Positions 1-7,923 of a stretch of DNA of 30,840 bases are shown piece by piece. The stretch is taken from contig JAJXUF010000031.1 of assembly GCA_021783175.1 (NCBI GenBank), forward strand, positions 1 through 30,840, written 5' to 3'. The notes beneath the pieces were generated by a model, which worked only from the letters and a program-made list of their open reading frames with translations, searched no databases and was not told where the DNA came from. The position numbers and the translations under genes are program-made. This DNA comes from Pseudomonadota bacterium. Lineage in GTDB: Bacteria > Pseudomonadota > Gammaproteobacteria > Acidiferrobacterales > UBA6901. The number at the start of each line of letters is the position of its first letter. Position 1 is the first letter of the stretch.

Positions 1-163
1 ACGCCGCCGCCTTCTTGCCGCCGTAGCGCAGGACATTGGTTGCCCCTGGATTCTTCGAGCCCACTGCGCGCGGGTCCTGCAAGCCCATGAGTTTCGACAC
101 GACGATTGCGGACGAGACGGATCCGATTAGATAGGCAATGAGCGGCAGTACGTAGGTCATCAT
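1..163 (-). CDS. plsY: Glycerol-3-phosphate acyltransferase PlsY, N-terminal part (cut by window edge)
   Basis: Membrane enzyme that transfers an acyl group from acyl phosphate to glycerol-3-phosphate, the first acylation in phospholipid synthesis. Only about 54 N-terminal residues are visible. They begin [15 protein letters not shown], a first membrane segment, and continue into the PlsY loop [12 protein letters not shown], which in this family belongs to the conserved cytoplasmic phosphate-binding region. Two adjacent ATG codons (163 and 160) are possible starts and neither has a strong ribosome site. The gene is divergent from folB, as in many proteobacteria. The rest lies outside the window, so intactness cannot be judged. 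Confidence 0.9.
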   Translation of the reverse strand, partial: MMTYVLPLIAYLIGSVSSAIVVSKLMGLQDPRAVGSKNPGATNVLRYGGKKAAA

Positions 164-198
164 GGCGCGCTATTGGAAGGGTTAATTGGCGCGGCGTC

Positions 199-227
199 AA
201 GACATCCCCGCACGATTCCGATATAGT
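199..227 (+). promoter_or_regulatory. Candidate sigma-70 promoter of folB
   Basis: AAGACA (199-204), a 17-base spacer and TATAGT (222-227). The -10 matches the consensus at 5 of 6 positions and the -35 at 4 of 6. Transcription would start near 234, just before the ATG at 252. This argues against the upstream in-frame TTG at 186. Inference from sequence only. Confidence 0.4.
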
Positions 228-251
228 CGGCTGGAGACAACGAATCTGCCT

Positions 252-608
252 ATGGATCTGATCTATCTTCACGACCTCAAGGTCGATTGCATTATCGGCA
301 TCTGGGAATGGGAGCGGCGCACGACCCAGGCCATTACGATCCACCTCGACATGGCGGTGGACGTCCGCCGTGCAGCGGCCAGCGACAGCATTGAAGATAC
401 GCTAAATTACAAGGCGGTAGCGAAACGCGTTATTGCCTTTGTCGGCGAATCGAGCTTCCAGCTGGTCGAGACGCTCACGGAAAGGGTCGCGGATCTGATT
501 GTGAGCGAGTTCAACGTGCCGTGGGTACGCGTTGCCGTGAACAAAAAAGGTGCGATAAGAGGCGCGACCGATGTCGGTGTCATCATCGAGCGTGGACACA
601 GGAATTAA
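252..608 (+). CDS. folB: Dihydroneopterin aldolase FolB
   Basis: Cytoplasmic folate enzyme that converts 7,8-dihydroneopterin to 6-hydroxymethyl-dihydropterin and glycolaldehyde. The 118-residue protein matches the family's usual length. It has the N-terminal pattern IGIWEWE, with the expected catalytic Glu at residue 21. The C-terminal block VNKKGAIRGATDVGVIIERG carries the conserved Lys (98 or 99). An in-frame TTG at 186 would add 22 residues with no family counterpart. The ATG at 252 is preferred because the protein then begins MDLIYLHDL, as FolB does, and GGAGA lies at 233-237. folK follows after 39 bases on the same strand, and its product uses the FolB product. Confidence 0.93.
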   Translation: MDLIYLHDLKVDCIIGIWEWERRTTQAITIHLDMAVDVRRAAASDSIEDTLNYKAVAKRVIAFVGESSFQLVETLTERVADLIVSEFNVPWVRVAVNKKGAIRGATDVGVIIERGHRN

Positions 609-647
609 CCAGCAATGGGCGCTCGGAAATATTAAAGGTAGCGCTGA

Positions 648-1139
648 ATGCCACAGGTTTTTGTCGGTATTGGAAGCAACATAGACCGCGCGAACCACAT
701 TCGCACTGCGGTGAAAGAGCTACGCAAAGTCAACGAACGCGTTGTGCTGTCATCCATCTATGAATCACCTGCTATAGGCTTTGATGGCGACAATTTTTAC
801 AATCTGATTGCGACTTACGAGTCCGACGCGCCGTTGCAGGAAATACTGGATGAACTTTTCGAACTTGAGCGACGCCACGGCCGCGTCCGCGGAATCAACC
901 GTTTCGCTCCGCGCACGCTTGATCTGGATCTGCTGCTTTACGGTGACCTAGTGCGGCACGACGAACAGGTTCAGATTCCGCGTCCCGAGATCACACAATA
1001 CGCTTTTGTGCTCAAGCCACTTTCGGAAATTGCCCCCGCCCTGCGCCATCCGGTCAGCGGCCTCACTTTCCACGAACTTTGGGGGCAATCCGGCATCAAG
1101 AATCAGAATATTTGGCCGGTAAAGCTGGAAATTTTCTAG
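648..1139 (+). CDS. folK: 2-amino-4-hydroxy-6-hydroxymethyldihydropteridine diphosphokinase
   Basis: HPPK transfers pyrophosphate from ATP to 6-hydroxymethyl-dihydropterin, the step after FolB in folate synthesis. The 163 residues start with the family pattern VFVGIGSNI. They contain the HPPK signature RFAPRTLDLDLLLYGD near residues 85-100, whose two Asp (about 92 and 94) bind magnesium in this family. AAAGGT at 634-639 is a ribosome site 8 bases before the ATG. The gene probably shares a transcript with folB. The last 20 or so residues are less conserved but give a normal length. Confidence 0.95.
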   Translation: MPQVFVGIGSNIDRANHIRTAVKELRKVNERVVLSSIYESPAIGFDGDNFYNLIATYESDAPLQEILDELFELERRHGRVRGINRFAPRTLDLDLLLYGDLVRHDEQVQIPRPEITQYAFVLKPLSEIAPALRHPVSGLTFHELWGQSGIKNQNIWPVKLEIF

Positions 1140-1177
1140 CTTCGGGCGAAAATCCGCCTGCGGGACACAACGCGCGC

Positions 1178-1927
1178 TCATGCCACAATCGAACGACCGC
1201 CATCCACCGCCAGCACCTGTCCGGAAACATATCCGCCATCGCGCACGAGAAACAGCACCGCGCGCGCTATGTCAGCAGGATCACCCGATCGCTTTTGCGG
1301 CACGCGCGACAGGATGCGCTGTTTGGTGAGATCGTCCAGCTCATGTTCCGGCCAAAGAATGGTTCCGGGAGCCACAGCGTTGACGCGCACCTCCGGTCCG
1401 AGCTCGCGCGCGAGCGACTTGGTGAGCATGATCAGTCCGGCCTTGGCGATACAGTAGACGGGGTAATTCTTGAGCGGACGATCGGCATGAATGTCGGCGA
1501 TGCTGACGATGCAGCCGCCGCTCTTCTTGAGATGCGGTGCAGCAGCCTGCGAGAGGAAGAATGGAGCCCGCACATTGGTCCCGATCAGATCTTCCCAATG
1601 CTTGTCTGTCGCCTCGCCAATCGGCGTAGGATAGAAGCTTGACGCGTTGTTCACCAACACGTCCAGTCTGCGGAACCGTTCGACAGCCTTGAGTACCAGG
1701 TTGTCGAGCTTGGCATCATTAAGCAAATCGCCCTGAACCAGCATCACGGAGTCGGCCCGACGCTCAAGCAGTTCGGCCTGCAAAGCGTGCGCATCTTGCT
1801 GGGAGGAGCGGTAGTGCACCACCAGATTCATGCCCTGGGCATGGAGCGTACGACAGATCTCCGCACCGATGCGGCGCGTGCCGCCTGTGACCAGCGCCAC
1901 TTTTCCGGTAAGGGGTTCAGGTTCCAT
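1178..1927 (-). CDS. Pteridine reductase-like short-chain dehydrogenase (PTR1/FolM type)
   Basis: An NADPH-dependent short-chain dehydrogenase, probably reducing dihydropterin or dihydrofolate to the tetrahydro form. The Rossmann motif TGGTRRIG (residues 14-21) has the TGxxxRxG form typical of pteridine reductases rather than the common TGxxxGIG. NNASSFYPTP (93-102) is the PTR1 active-site segment. Asp145 and Tyr158-x3-Lys162 supply the catalytic set, and the C-terminal end SGQVLAVDGGRS is typical. It converges on folK with a 38-base gap. The folate context supports a pterin substrate, but other carbonyl substrates are possible. A GAGGAT ribosome site precedes the ATG. Confidence 0.85.
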   Translation of the reverse strand: MEPEPLTGKVALVTGGTRRIGAEICRTLHAQGMNLVVHYRSSQQDAHALQAELLERRADSVMLVQGDLLNDAKLDNLVLKAVERFRRLDVLVNNASSFYPTPIGEATDKHWEDLIGTNVRAPFFLSQAAAPHLKKSGGCIVSIADIHADRPLKNYPVYCIAKAGLIMLTKSLARELGPEVRVNAVAPGTILWPEHELDDLTKQRILSRVPQKRSGDPADIARAVLFLVRDGGYVSGQVLAVDGGRSIVA

Positions 1928-2090
1928 GGTATCCTCTGTGTCGAAAAGATCTCAGTTTCAGCTACTGTCGACTTTCGCTCAATACCGTCAGTGCCACACG
2001 GCATGAACATACCGCGCCACAATAGCGCCTGTTGTGCGCAACGCCAACACCAGCTTTTCCCTGCACCAAGCCGCACTGAGAGCCCATAAA

Positions 2091-3263
2091 ATGCCCGCGC
2101 CATTTTTGCCTGCCCCTGATGCCGCTGCGATGCGCCATAGCGCGGCGCTGATCCAACATATCCGCGAGGACATCCGCGCTCACGGCGGAAGCATCGATTT
2201 CATGCGCTACATGGAGCTGGCTCTTTACGCCCCCGGGCTTGGCTATTACAGCGCAGGACCCCAGAAGTTCGGAGCGAACGGCGACTTCATCACTGCACCA
2301 GAGATGGGATCGGCGTTCGCTCGCTGTCTCGCTCGCCAGTGCGCACAGGTTTTCCAGCAACTGGGCAAAGCGGAAATTCTCGAGGTCGGCGCGGGCAGCG
2401 GAAAACTTGCCGCCGATCTGCTGAGTGCGCTGGCGCAGCAGGGGCAACTGCCGCACCGCTACTTGATTCTAGAGCTGAGCGCCGATTTGCGCGCGCGCCA
2501 AGCGGCACACGTGGCAAAGCAAATACCGGAATTAGCGTCGCGCATAGAATGGCTTGATCAGCTTCCAGCGCGCGAATTCCGCGGCGTGATCATCGCCAAC
2601 GAACTGCTGGATGCCATTCCGACCCAGCGATTTCGCGTGCTGTCAGACGGACTACGGCTATTGCACGTCGCATGGGAAAACGATGGCTTTGTTTGGCGCG
2701 AGGTGCCGGCGCCAACTTCTCTTGCCGCACAGGTCGCCTCGCGCATCGACTTTGAATCTCTTCCGGCGGGCTACACATCGGAAATCAACTTGCAGGCGGA
2801 AGCCTGGATTCGCAGCATGGGGCAGATCATGGACGCCGGCTTGCTGCTGCTCATCGACTATGGCTTCCCGCGCTCCGAGTTCTATCACCCGGACCGCAGC
2901 GACGGTACAATGATGTGCCATTTCCGCCATCAGGCACATTCGGACCCTTTTGTGCTGATCGGCCTGCAGGACATCACCACGCATGTCGAATTCACTGCCC
3001 TTGCCGAAGCGGGACACGAATCCGGCCTGGCACTGCTCGGCTACACGTCGCAGGCAGCCTTTCTGCTTGCCACGGGAATTGCTGAACAGCCGCCAGAACC
3101 GGCCAAAGGCGACCTGCGGTCGCAGCTGGAGCTTGCCCAGGAAATCAAGAAGCTCACTTTGCCGCACGAAATGGGCGAACTATTCAAGGTCTTGGCGCTG
3201 GCGCGTGGTCTGTCCGGACCACTGCTTGGGTTCGTCCTGCAGGATCGCCGCTCGCGTTTGTAG
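2091..3263 (+). CDS. MidA/NDUFAF7-family SAM-dependent methyltransferase
   Basis: Class I methyltransferase of the DUF185 (PF02636) family. Its mitochondrial member NDUFAF7/MidA methylates an arginine on a complex I subunit; the bacterial substrate is not known to me. In the 390-residue protein, the family block ELALYAPGLGYYSAG lies near residues 44-58. The SAM-binding loop EVGAGSGKLAADLL follows, then ANELLDAIPTQRF and LLIDYGFPRSEFYHP, both family hallmarks. The open frame extends upstream to a GTG at 2034. I prefer the ATG at 2091 because the protein then begins like its relatives. It is divergent from the pteridine reductase gene with a gap of about 160 bases. Confidence 0.88.
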   Translation: MPAPFLPAPDAAAMRHSAALIQHIREDIRAHGGSIDFMRYMELALYAPGLGYYSAGPQKFGANGDFITAPEMGSAFARCLARQCAQVFQQLGKAEILEVGAGSGKLAADLLSALAQQGQLPHRYLILELSADLRARQAAHVAKQIPELASRIEWLDQLPAREFRGVIIANELLDAIPTQRFRVLSDGLRLLHVAWENDGFVWREVPAPTSLAAQVASRIDFESLPAGYTSEINLQAEAWIRSMGQIMDAGLLLLIDYGFPRSEFYHPDRSDGTMMCHFRHQAHSDPFVLIGLQDITTHVEFTALAEAGHESGLALLGYTSQAAFLLATGIAEQPPEPAKGDLRSQLELAQEIKKLTLPHEMGELFKVLALARGLSGPLLGFVLQDRRSRL

Positions 3264-3289
3264 GGCGGCACGCTGGTGCAGCCTGGATC

Positions 3290-3676
3290 TCAGGACTCTT
3301 GGAGTGCGCGCCGCAACTGCGCCTCCGAGCGCACGCCCAACCATATTTTCTCAACTTTGTCGTTTCGCACCAATATTGTTGTTGGTGTTCCCATCACACC
3401 GAAACGGCGCGCGAGCTCAAGATGCTGAACTACATCGAGTTTGAGGACACTGCTATTTTCCGCTGCCAGGCGTTCGATCACAGGCGTCATCGATTTGCAC
3501 ATGCCGCAGGCGTCACTGAAAAAATAGATCATGGCCTGCTCGTGGTTCCCGGATAGTATGCCTCCCAGGTCTGGAGCAGGTTTACCGCGCATGAAACGTG
3601 CGTGCAGAAATGGTAGCGACCGGATCGCAAAGAAAGTTGCAAACAATCCCGCACCGACATAGGCACCCAGAGTCAT
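3290..3676 (-). CDS. Membrane-anchored thioredoxin-like protein with CGMC motif
   Basis: Short (128 residues) thioredoxin-fold protein. The N-terminal hydrophobic stretch (residues 3-24) looks like an uncleaved membrane anchor. The domain follows with FFSDACGMCKSM, a CxxC pair at Cys57/Cys60. GVMGTPTTILV carries the cis-Pro that follows Thr in this fold. The CGMC dipeptide differs from thioredoxin CGPC, so the redox potential and partner are uncertain. It may act in the periplasm if the anchor is N-in. The ATG at 3676 has GGAG 7 bases upstream. An overlapping ATG three bases earlier reads into a stop after two codons. It lies downstream of cca on the same strand, 156 bases away. Confidence 0.75.
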   Translation of the reverse strand: MTLGAYVGAGLFATFFAIRSLPFLHARFMRGKPAPDLGGILSGNHEQAMIYFFSDACGMCKSMTPVIERLAAENSSVLKLDVVQHLELARRFGVMGTPTTILVRNDKVEKIWLGVRSEAQLRRALQES

Positions 3677-3832
3677 TTCATTTCTCCGCTGGCGCGGGCC
3701 TTGGCAGCGTTGGTGCGCCCGTATTCCGATAACACGCACTGCGCCGGCAACCAATACGCCTATTTCAGTTCAATAATTCCCAAGATACTGGAATGCAGAC
3801 ATCGACACCAGATTCCGCTCTTGCCGCGGCCT

Positions 3833-5047
3833 TCAAGAAACCTCTTTAATCGCAGCGATGCGCTGCTGGCGAATTCGCTCGCCCACGGCTGCACCTTTGA
3901 CCGTCGCGTCTATTACATCAGCAGCAGTAACAGCGCGTGCGGCAGCGAACGTCCGGCGCACACGATCCGCCTGCGGATAGGGCCGATCCTCGAACCCTGA
4001 CCGACCGCGCGAATCGGCTTCGCAGGCAAGCAGGAACTGTTCGACACGCTCTGGTCGGCGGAAAGCATCGATCGCCTCGAACATATCGAGCATCGTCGCC
4101 GGCGCAAGCTCGGCCGCTCGATGGCAATGTCCGTGATAGCGCGCCACCAGGATCGCAAGATCCCGGTAGTCATTTGGTACGCGCAAGCGCTGGCAAAACT
4201 GGCGGATCAGGTCTGCGCCCGCTTGTTCGTGTCCAATATGCCGCGGCCACTCTTCACGCGGGGTCAGCCCTTTTCCCAAATCGTGCATCAGCGCGGCGAA
4301 CCGTACACGCGTGTCGGACGATAGTCTCGCGGCCGCGTCCAGCACCTGCAGCGCATGCACGCCCGTGTCGATTTCGGGATGGTGCTCGTCGGGCTGCGGC
4401 ACCCCAAAGAGCGCTGCAATTTCGGGAAAAAGCCGCTCCAGGGCGCCACAACCGCGCAAGACATTGAAAAACGCTGACGGACAATCTTCCCCGAGCGCTC
4501 GTTCCAACTCGGTCCAGACGCGCTCGGGAACAAGCGCATCCACTTCACCGTTTACAACCATGTGGCGCATGAGCGCGTTGGTCGAGTGCGCTACATGGAA
4601 CCCCCATTTGGCGTAACGCGCCGCAAATCTGGCCACGCGCAGCACCCGCACCGGGTCTTCGGCGAAAGCCGGGGAAACGTGCCGCAACAGGCCATTACGC
4701 AGATCGTCAGCTCCGCCAAACGGATCAATCAGGGTTCCGTCATCGGCCTGTGCCATAGCGTTGATCGTCAGGTCGCGACGCCGCAAATCGTCTTCCAGCG
4801 TTACGTCGGACGCACTGTAGACAGTAAAACCCTTGTATCCGATTCCCGACTTGCGCTCGGTTCGCGCGAGCGCGTACTGTTCTTTTGTCTGCGGGTGGAT
4901 AAACACCGGAAAATCGGCGCCAACCGGCTTGAATCCAAGCGTTACCATTTCCTCCGGGGTGGCGCCGACCACAACATAGTCGCGATCCTTGGCCTCGAGA
5001 CCAAGAAGTTTGTCGCGCACCGCACCGCCTACCAGATATACACGCAT
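3833..5047 (-). CDS. cca: Multifunctional CCA tRNA nucleotidyltransferase
   Basis: Adds or repairs the 3'-CCA end of tRNA without a template. The 404-residue length fits the gammaproteobacterial/betaproteobacterial type, which has a C-terminal HD domain. Visible motifs: [13 protein letters not shown] at the N-terminus (nucleotidyltransferase fold); DRDYVVVG with catalytic carboxylates; [27 protein letters not shown] (RNA-binding neck); and [10 protein letters not shown], the HD phosphohydrolase motif linked in this family to 2',3'-cyclic phosphodiesterase and phosphatase activity. The start is only 35 bases from the divergent aminopeptidase gene, so their promoters must overlap. Confidence 0.96.
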   Translation of the reverse strand: MRVYLVGGAVRDKLLGLEAKDRDYVVVGATPEEMVTLGFKPVGADFPVFIHPQTKEQYALARTERKSGIGYKGFTVYSASDVTLEDDLRRRDLTINAMAQADDGTLIDPFGGADDLRNGLLRHVSPAFAEDPVRVLRVARFAARYAKWGFHVAHSTNALMRHMVVNGEVDALVPERVWTELERALGEDCPSAFFNVLRGCGALERLFPEIAALFGVPQPDEHHPEIDTGVHALQVLDAAARLSSDTRVRFAALMHDLGKGLTPREEWPRHIGHEQAGADLIRQFCQRLRVPNDYRDLAILVARYHGHCHRAAELAPATMLDMFEAIDAFRRPERVEQFLLACEADSRGRSGFEDRPYPQADRVRRTFAAARAVTAADVIDATVKGAAVGERIRQQRIAAIKEVS

Positions 5048-5082
5048 GGGCTTATAGTACTTTGAGACAAATCATCCACCAA

Positions 5083-6183
5083 ATGCCCATGGGTTTGCGT
5101 CGGACCCGCATCTATCTTGGATTTTCCATCGCAGTGCTGGTGGCTGCGACGGCGTCCGGCTGTTCCACGCTCGGCTACTATGCGCAGTCGATCGAAGGTC
5201 AGTACCAAGTGCTGGAAAAAAGGCGCCCCATCGAGGCGGTACTCACCGATCCGACGACACTACCAGCACTTAAAGTGAAACTGGCGAATGTTTTGCGCGC
5301 GCGCGAATTCGCTTTTCACGACCTGGGTCTGCCTGACAACGGCAGTTACTCCAGCTATGTCGACCTGCAGCGGCGCTACGTGGTGTGGAATGTCTACGCG
5401 GCTCCGAAACTGTCGTTGCGACCAAAGACGTGGTGCTTTCCGATCGCCGGCTGTGTGGATTACCGCGGCTATTTTGAGCATCAGGCAGCGGAGCGTTACG
5501 CGGCTTATCTTCGCCGCCAAGGTTACGATGTCTATCTTGGCGGGGTAGCAGCCTACTCGACACTCGGCTGGTTCCGTGACCCGGTGCTCAACACAGTGCT
5601 TCGAGGTTCGAATACTGACATCGCAGGTCTTATATTTCACGAACTCGCACATCAGGAACTTTACATTCGTGGCGATACCGCATTCGACGAATCTTTTGCC
5701 ATGAGCGTGGAATTTGAGGGCATGCGCCGCTGGCTGAAGGCGAATGGCGACAGCACTAAGCTGTGTCAATATCAGCAGGGGCAGGAGCGGCAGCAACGAG
5801 TGATGGCGCTGCTGCTTCGCTATCGGAACCGCCTGGAATCCCTGTATGCCTCTAGCGAGCCGGATGAAACGAAGCTCGAGCAAAAGCAGAAAATCTTTTC
5901 CGATCTGCATGCGGCCTATGCAAGGCTGCGCGCCCAATCGCGCGGGTACGCTGGATACGACGCATGGTTTTCGCAAAAATTCGACAACGCGAGCTTCGTA
6001 CCTATCAGGCTTTATAACCGTTACGTCCCAGCATTTGACGCACTCCTGCGGTCGGTCGGAGGTAACCTGCCGGCGTTCTACTCACGGGCAAAGGCAATTT
6101 CGCAACTGCCTCCGAAAGAGCGTCACCACATCCTCGCTTCACTGGCCAACAATAAGGGCGCGACTGTTGCTGGCAACAATTGA
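5083..6183 (+). CDS. Putative zinc aminopeptidase (PF10023), lipoprotein-like
   Basis: Predicted envelope metallopeptidase. After a basic N-terminus and hydrophobic helix, the sequence ATASGC ends in Cys27, a plausible though imperfect lipobox. The zinc motif HELAH is at residues 186-190, and DTAFDESFA supplies a third ligand, Glu203. This HExxH plus downstream Glu layout is that of the gluzincins. The length (366) and the segment WCFPIAGCVDYRGYF fit the 'predicted aminopeptidase' family; the substrate is unknown. An in-frame TTG at 5062 is unlikely because TATAGT (5053-5058), a possible -10 box, would place the transcript start about there. I chose the ATG at 5083; the ATG at 5089 is also possible. 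Confidence 0.8.
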   Translation: MPMGLRRTRIYLGFSIAVLVAATASGCSTLGYYAQSIEGQYQVLEKRRPIEAVLTDPTTLPALKVKLANVLRAREFAFHDLGLPDNGSYSSYVDLQRRYVVWNVYAAPKLSLRPKTWCFPIAGCVDYRGYFEHQAAERYAAYLRRQGYDVYLGGVAAYSTLGWFRDPVLNTVLRGSNTDIAGLIFHELAHQELYIRGDTAFDESFAMSVEFEGMRRWLKANGDSTKLCQYQQGQERQQRVMALLLRYRNRLESLYASSEPDETKLEQKQKIFSDLHAAYARLRAQSRGYAGYDAWFSQKFDNASFVPIRLYNRYVPAFDALLRSVGGNLPAFYSRAKAISQLPPKERHHILASLANNKGATVAGNN

Positions 6184-6228
6184 TCGGGCGCGTTTCGGAA
6201 ATTTTCTCAGCACAAGCTACGAAGACGA

Positions 6229-6252
6229 CAATGCCCGCGAATGCGGGCATTG
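6229..6252. terminator. Perfect 10-bp hairpin between convergent genes
   Basis: CAATGCCCGC (6229-6238), loop GAAT, GCGGGCATTG (6243-6252). It lies between the convergent ends of the aminopeptidase and the RRM gene, so it could end transcription from both sides. Neither flank has a strong T run. The core resembles the common chromosomal palindromes whose reverse strand reads MPAFAG, so it may instead be a dispersed repeat unit. Confidence 0.5.
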
Positions 6253-6288
6253 GTTGGAGATGGGTTCGATGGCGCGGAAAGACTCGTG

Positions 6289-6564
6289 CTAGTTCCTCTT
6301 AACCGAGCTGCCAATCACCCCGGGACGCTCCGCCATTGCGCTTACCGTCAGCTTGTTTCCCTTGAGCAACTTACCGTTGAGCATGGCAATTGCCGTTCGC
6401 GCACGCTCGTCGTTCGGTACGTATACGTACGCATATCCTTTGTCCCTGGGATCATCGCCGGTTGCCCTTAGCCTGGCAAACAGGACTTCGCCAAGCCCGC
6501 TGAACATATGCTGCAAGTCTGCCTTCGCGACCTCTGGCGAGATATTGCTCACATATAAATTCAT
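6289..6564 (-). CDS. Small RRM-type RNA-binding protein
   Basis: A 91-residue protein that is almost only one RNA-recognition motif. RNP2 is LYVSNI (residues 3-8) and RNP1 is KGYAYVYV (about 42-49), each with an aromatic residue in position to stack on RNA bases. Bacterial single-RRM proteins of this type are known in cyanobacteria and proteobacteria. Some are cold-induced, but the RNA targets are mostly unknown. A very strong ribosome site (GGAGGAGGT) stands 4 bases before the ATG, which suggests high translation. The gene is alone on its strand, with a leader region of about 270 bases upstream. Confidence 0.88.
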   Translation of the reverse strand: MNLYVSNISPEVAKADLQHMFSGLGEVLFARLRATGDDPRDKGYAYVYVPNDERARTAIAMLNGKLLKGNKLTVSAMAERPGVIGSSVKRN

Positions 6565-6807
6565 GCCGACCTCCTCCGATTTCTTGAAATTTGTGCGCTG
6601 TTACAACGGTTCTAATTCTATGATTCTATGAAAGACACACTACGCAAACGGCCAACTCGTTCCGGTGCGGAGTGACCCATTCAGTATTGGCCACCCTACA
6701 ACCGCTGTGAAGGAAGCTTTTGCGCCATTCGTCCGTGTTGCGGGACCGGCCGTCGTTGACAGCCGGAAAATAACGCCGCTTAGCCCCTCGCAACGGGGAT
6801 CTTGGGA

Positions 6808-6831
6808 CAAAAATCCCCCCGGATTCGGGGG
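6808..6831 (-). terminator. Rho-independent terminator of the NDUFA9-like gene
   Basis: On the minus strand CCCCCG, loop AATC, CGGGGG (6831-6816) is followed by a short T run (complement of AAAAA at 6809-6813). The hairpin directly touches the TAA stop of the upstream gene (6834-6832). Confidence 0.75.
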
Positions 6832-7785
6832 TTATCCGGCGTGCGAACGGTATCTCGCGTAGCGCAGACTACGCGACGGTCCAAGATAGCGCGGGACTAT
6901 ATCTTCGAGCCTCGAAGGTGTAATGCCGAACACGTCGGGAAATGGAGCGTCACAAACGCTGTCGATCTGCAGCGAGAGGTAATTGTCGCGGGAAAACGGC
7001 TTTCCCGGGACGTATTCCAAGATCTCGGCCTGCAGGCGCGATATTAATTCTCCCAGAGGCACGATTCGGCACCGTATTCCCATCAGGCGCACCAGGTACT
7101 CGACGATCTGGCGCAATGAATAGACTTCCGGCCCGCACAAGTTATAACTCTGCCCGAAGGTGCGACGATCGTCCGTCGCCGCTACAAATGCACTAACCAC
7201 ATCTTCCACATGTATCGGCTGAAAGCGTGCGTCGGCGCAAGCCAATGGCAAGAACCCGGGCAAGAGGCGCAGCAAAGTGGCAAAGCGGTTGGTGAAACTG
7301 TCGTCATGACCAAAAATTACGGACGGACGGAATGCCGTTACATGAAGGGTGTCACTGCCCGATTCGATCACCAGCGCCTCACCCTTGGCCTTGGTGCGCA
7401 GGTAATGACTCGGGCCATCCGCGGATGCGTGTAGCGCGCTCATGTGCAGCAGGCGCTGCACGCCGCTGTTGCGACACGCTTTAATGATCTTGCCAGACAG
7501 TTCGACGTGGGCACGCTCAAAGCCACGCCCGCTGTGGCCGGTCTCGTTCAGGATGCCAACAAGATTGATCACCGCATCCTGTCCATGAAACTCACGCTGC
7601 AGAAGCGCAACGTTATAGACATCACCCTCAACCAGACGCAAGGTCGGCAATACCAACAGATCTTTGTGGCGCTCGCGCCGTCGCGTAATGATGCAGACTT
7701 CGTGGCCGGCCGCCGATAGACGCGCGGCTAGGTGTCGACCAACAAATCCGGAACCTCCAACAATGCAGAACTTACGCTTGGACAT
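6832..7785 (-). CDS. NDUFA9-like NAD(P)-binding protein (extended SDR/NmrA type)
   Basis: Rossmann-fold protein of the group annotated in bacteria as 'complex I NDUFA9 subunit family'. VGGSGFVGRHLAARL near the N-terminus is the dinucleotide-binding loop. DAVINLVGILNE, LHMSALHA and YLRTKAKGE (a YxxxK-type pair) follow, as in atypical SDRs. TAFRPSVIFG and RFQPIHVEDVVSAFV are typical of this family. The bacterial role is unclear: quinone or respiratory links are suggested only by homology. The 317-residue form starts at the ATG at 7785, with GGAG 8 bases upstream. An ATG at 7800 would add MEWVF. It ends in an intrinsic terminator and lies downstream of slt. Confidence 0.82.
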   Translation of the reverse strand: MSKRKFCIVGGSGFVGRHLAARLSAAGHEVCIITRRRERHKDLLVLPTLRLVEGDVYNVALLQREFHGQDAVINLVGILNETGHSGRGFERAHVELSGKIIKACRNSGVQRLLHMSALHASADGPSHYLRTKAKGEALVIESGSDTLHVTAFRPSVIFGHDDSFTNRFATLLRLLPGFLPLACADARFQPIHVEDVVSAFVAATDDRRTFGQSYNLCGPEVYSLRQIVEYLVRLMGIRCRIVPLGELISRLQAEILEYVPGKPFSRDNYLSLQIDSVCDAPFPDVFGITPSRLEDIVPRYLGPSRSLRYARYRSHAG

Positions 7786-7923
7786 AAACACCCACTCCAT
7801 GCTGCGCGGTTGTCATGCGTTGTATTTTAGACACGAGCAACCGTGCATCGGTTCTTGGTCAAGCGAACGATTTTCACCAGGCGGATACCACCAAGTCAAG
7901 GTCGCGGCGGCGACCGACAAGTT

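Noticed and set aside
186..251. In-frame TTG extension of folB
   Set aside because: Adds 22 residues with no family match, and a candidate -10 box lies inside it.
5260..5976. 238-codon minus-strand frame opposite the aminopeptidase gene
   Set aside because: No ribosome site or protein family pattern; the plus-strand frame has HELAH and a signal sequence.
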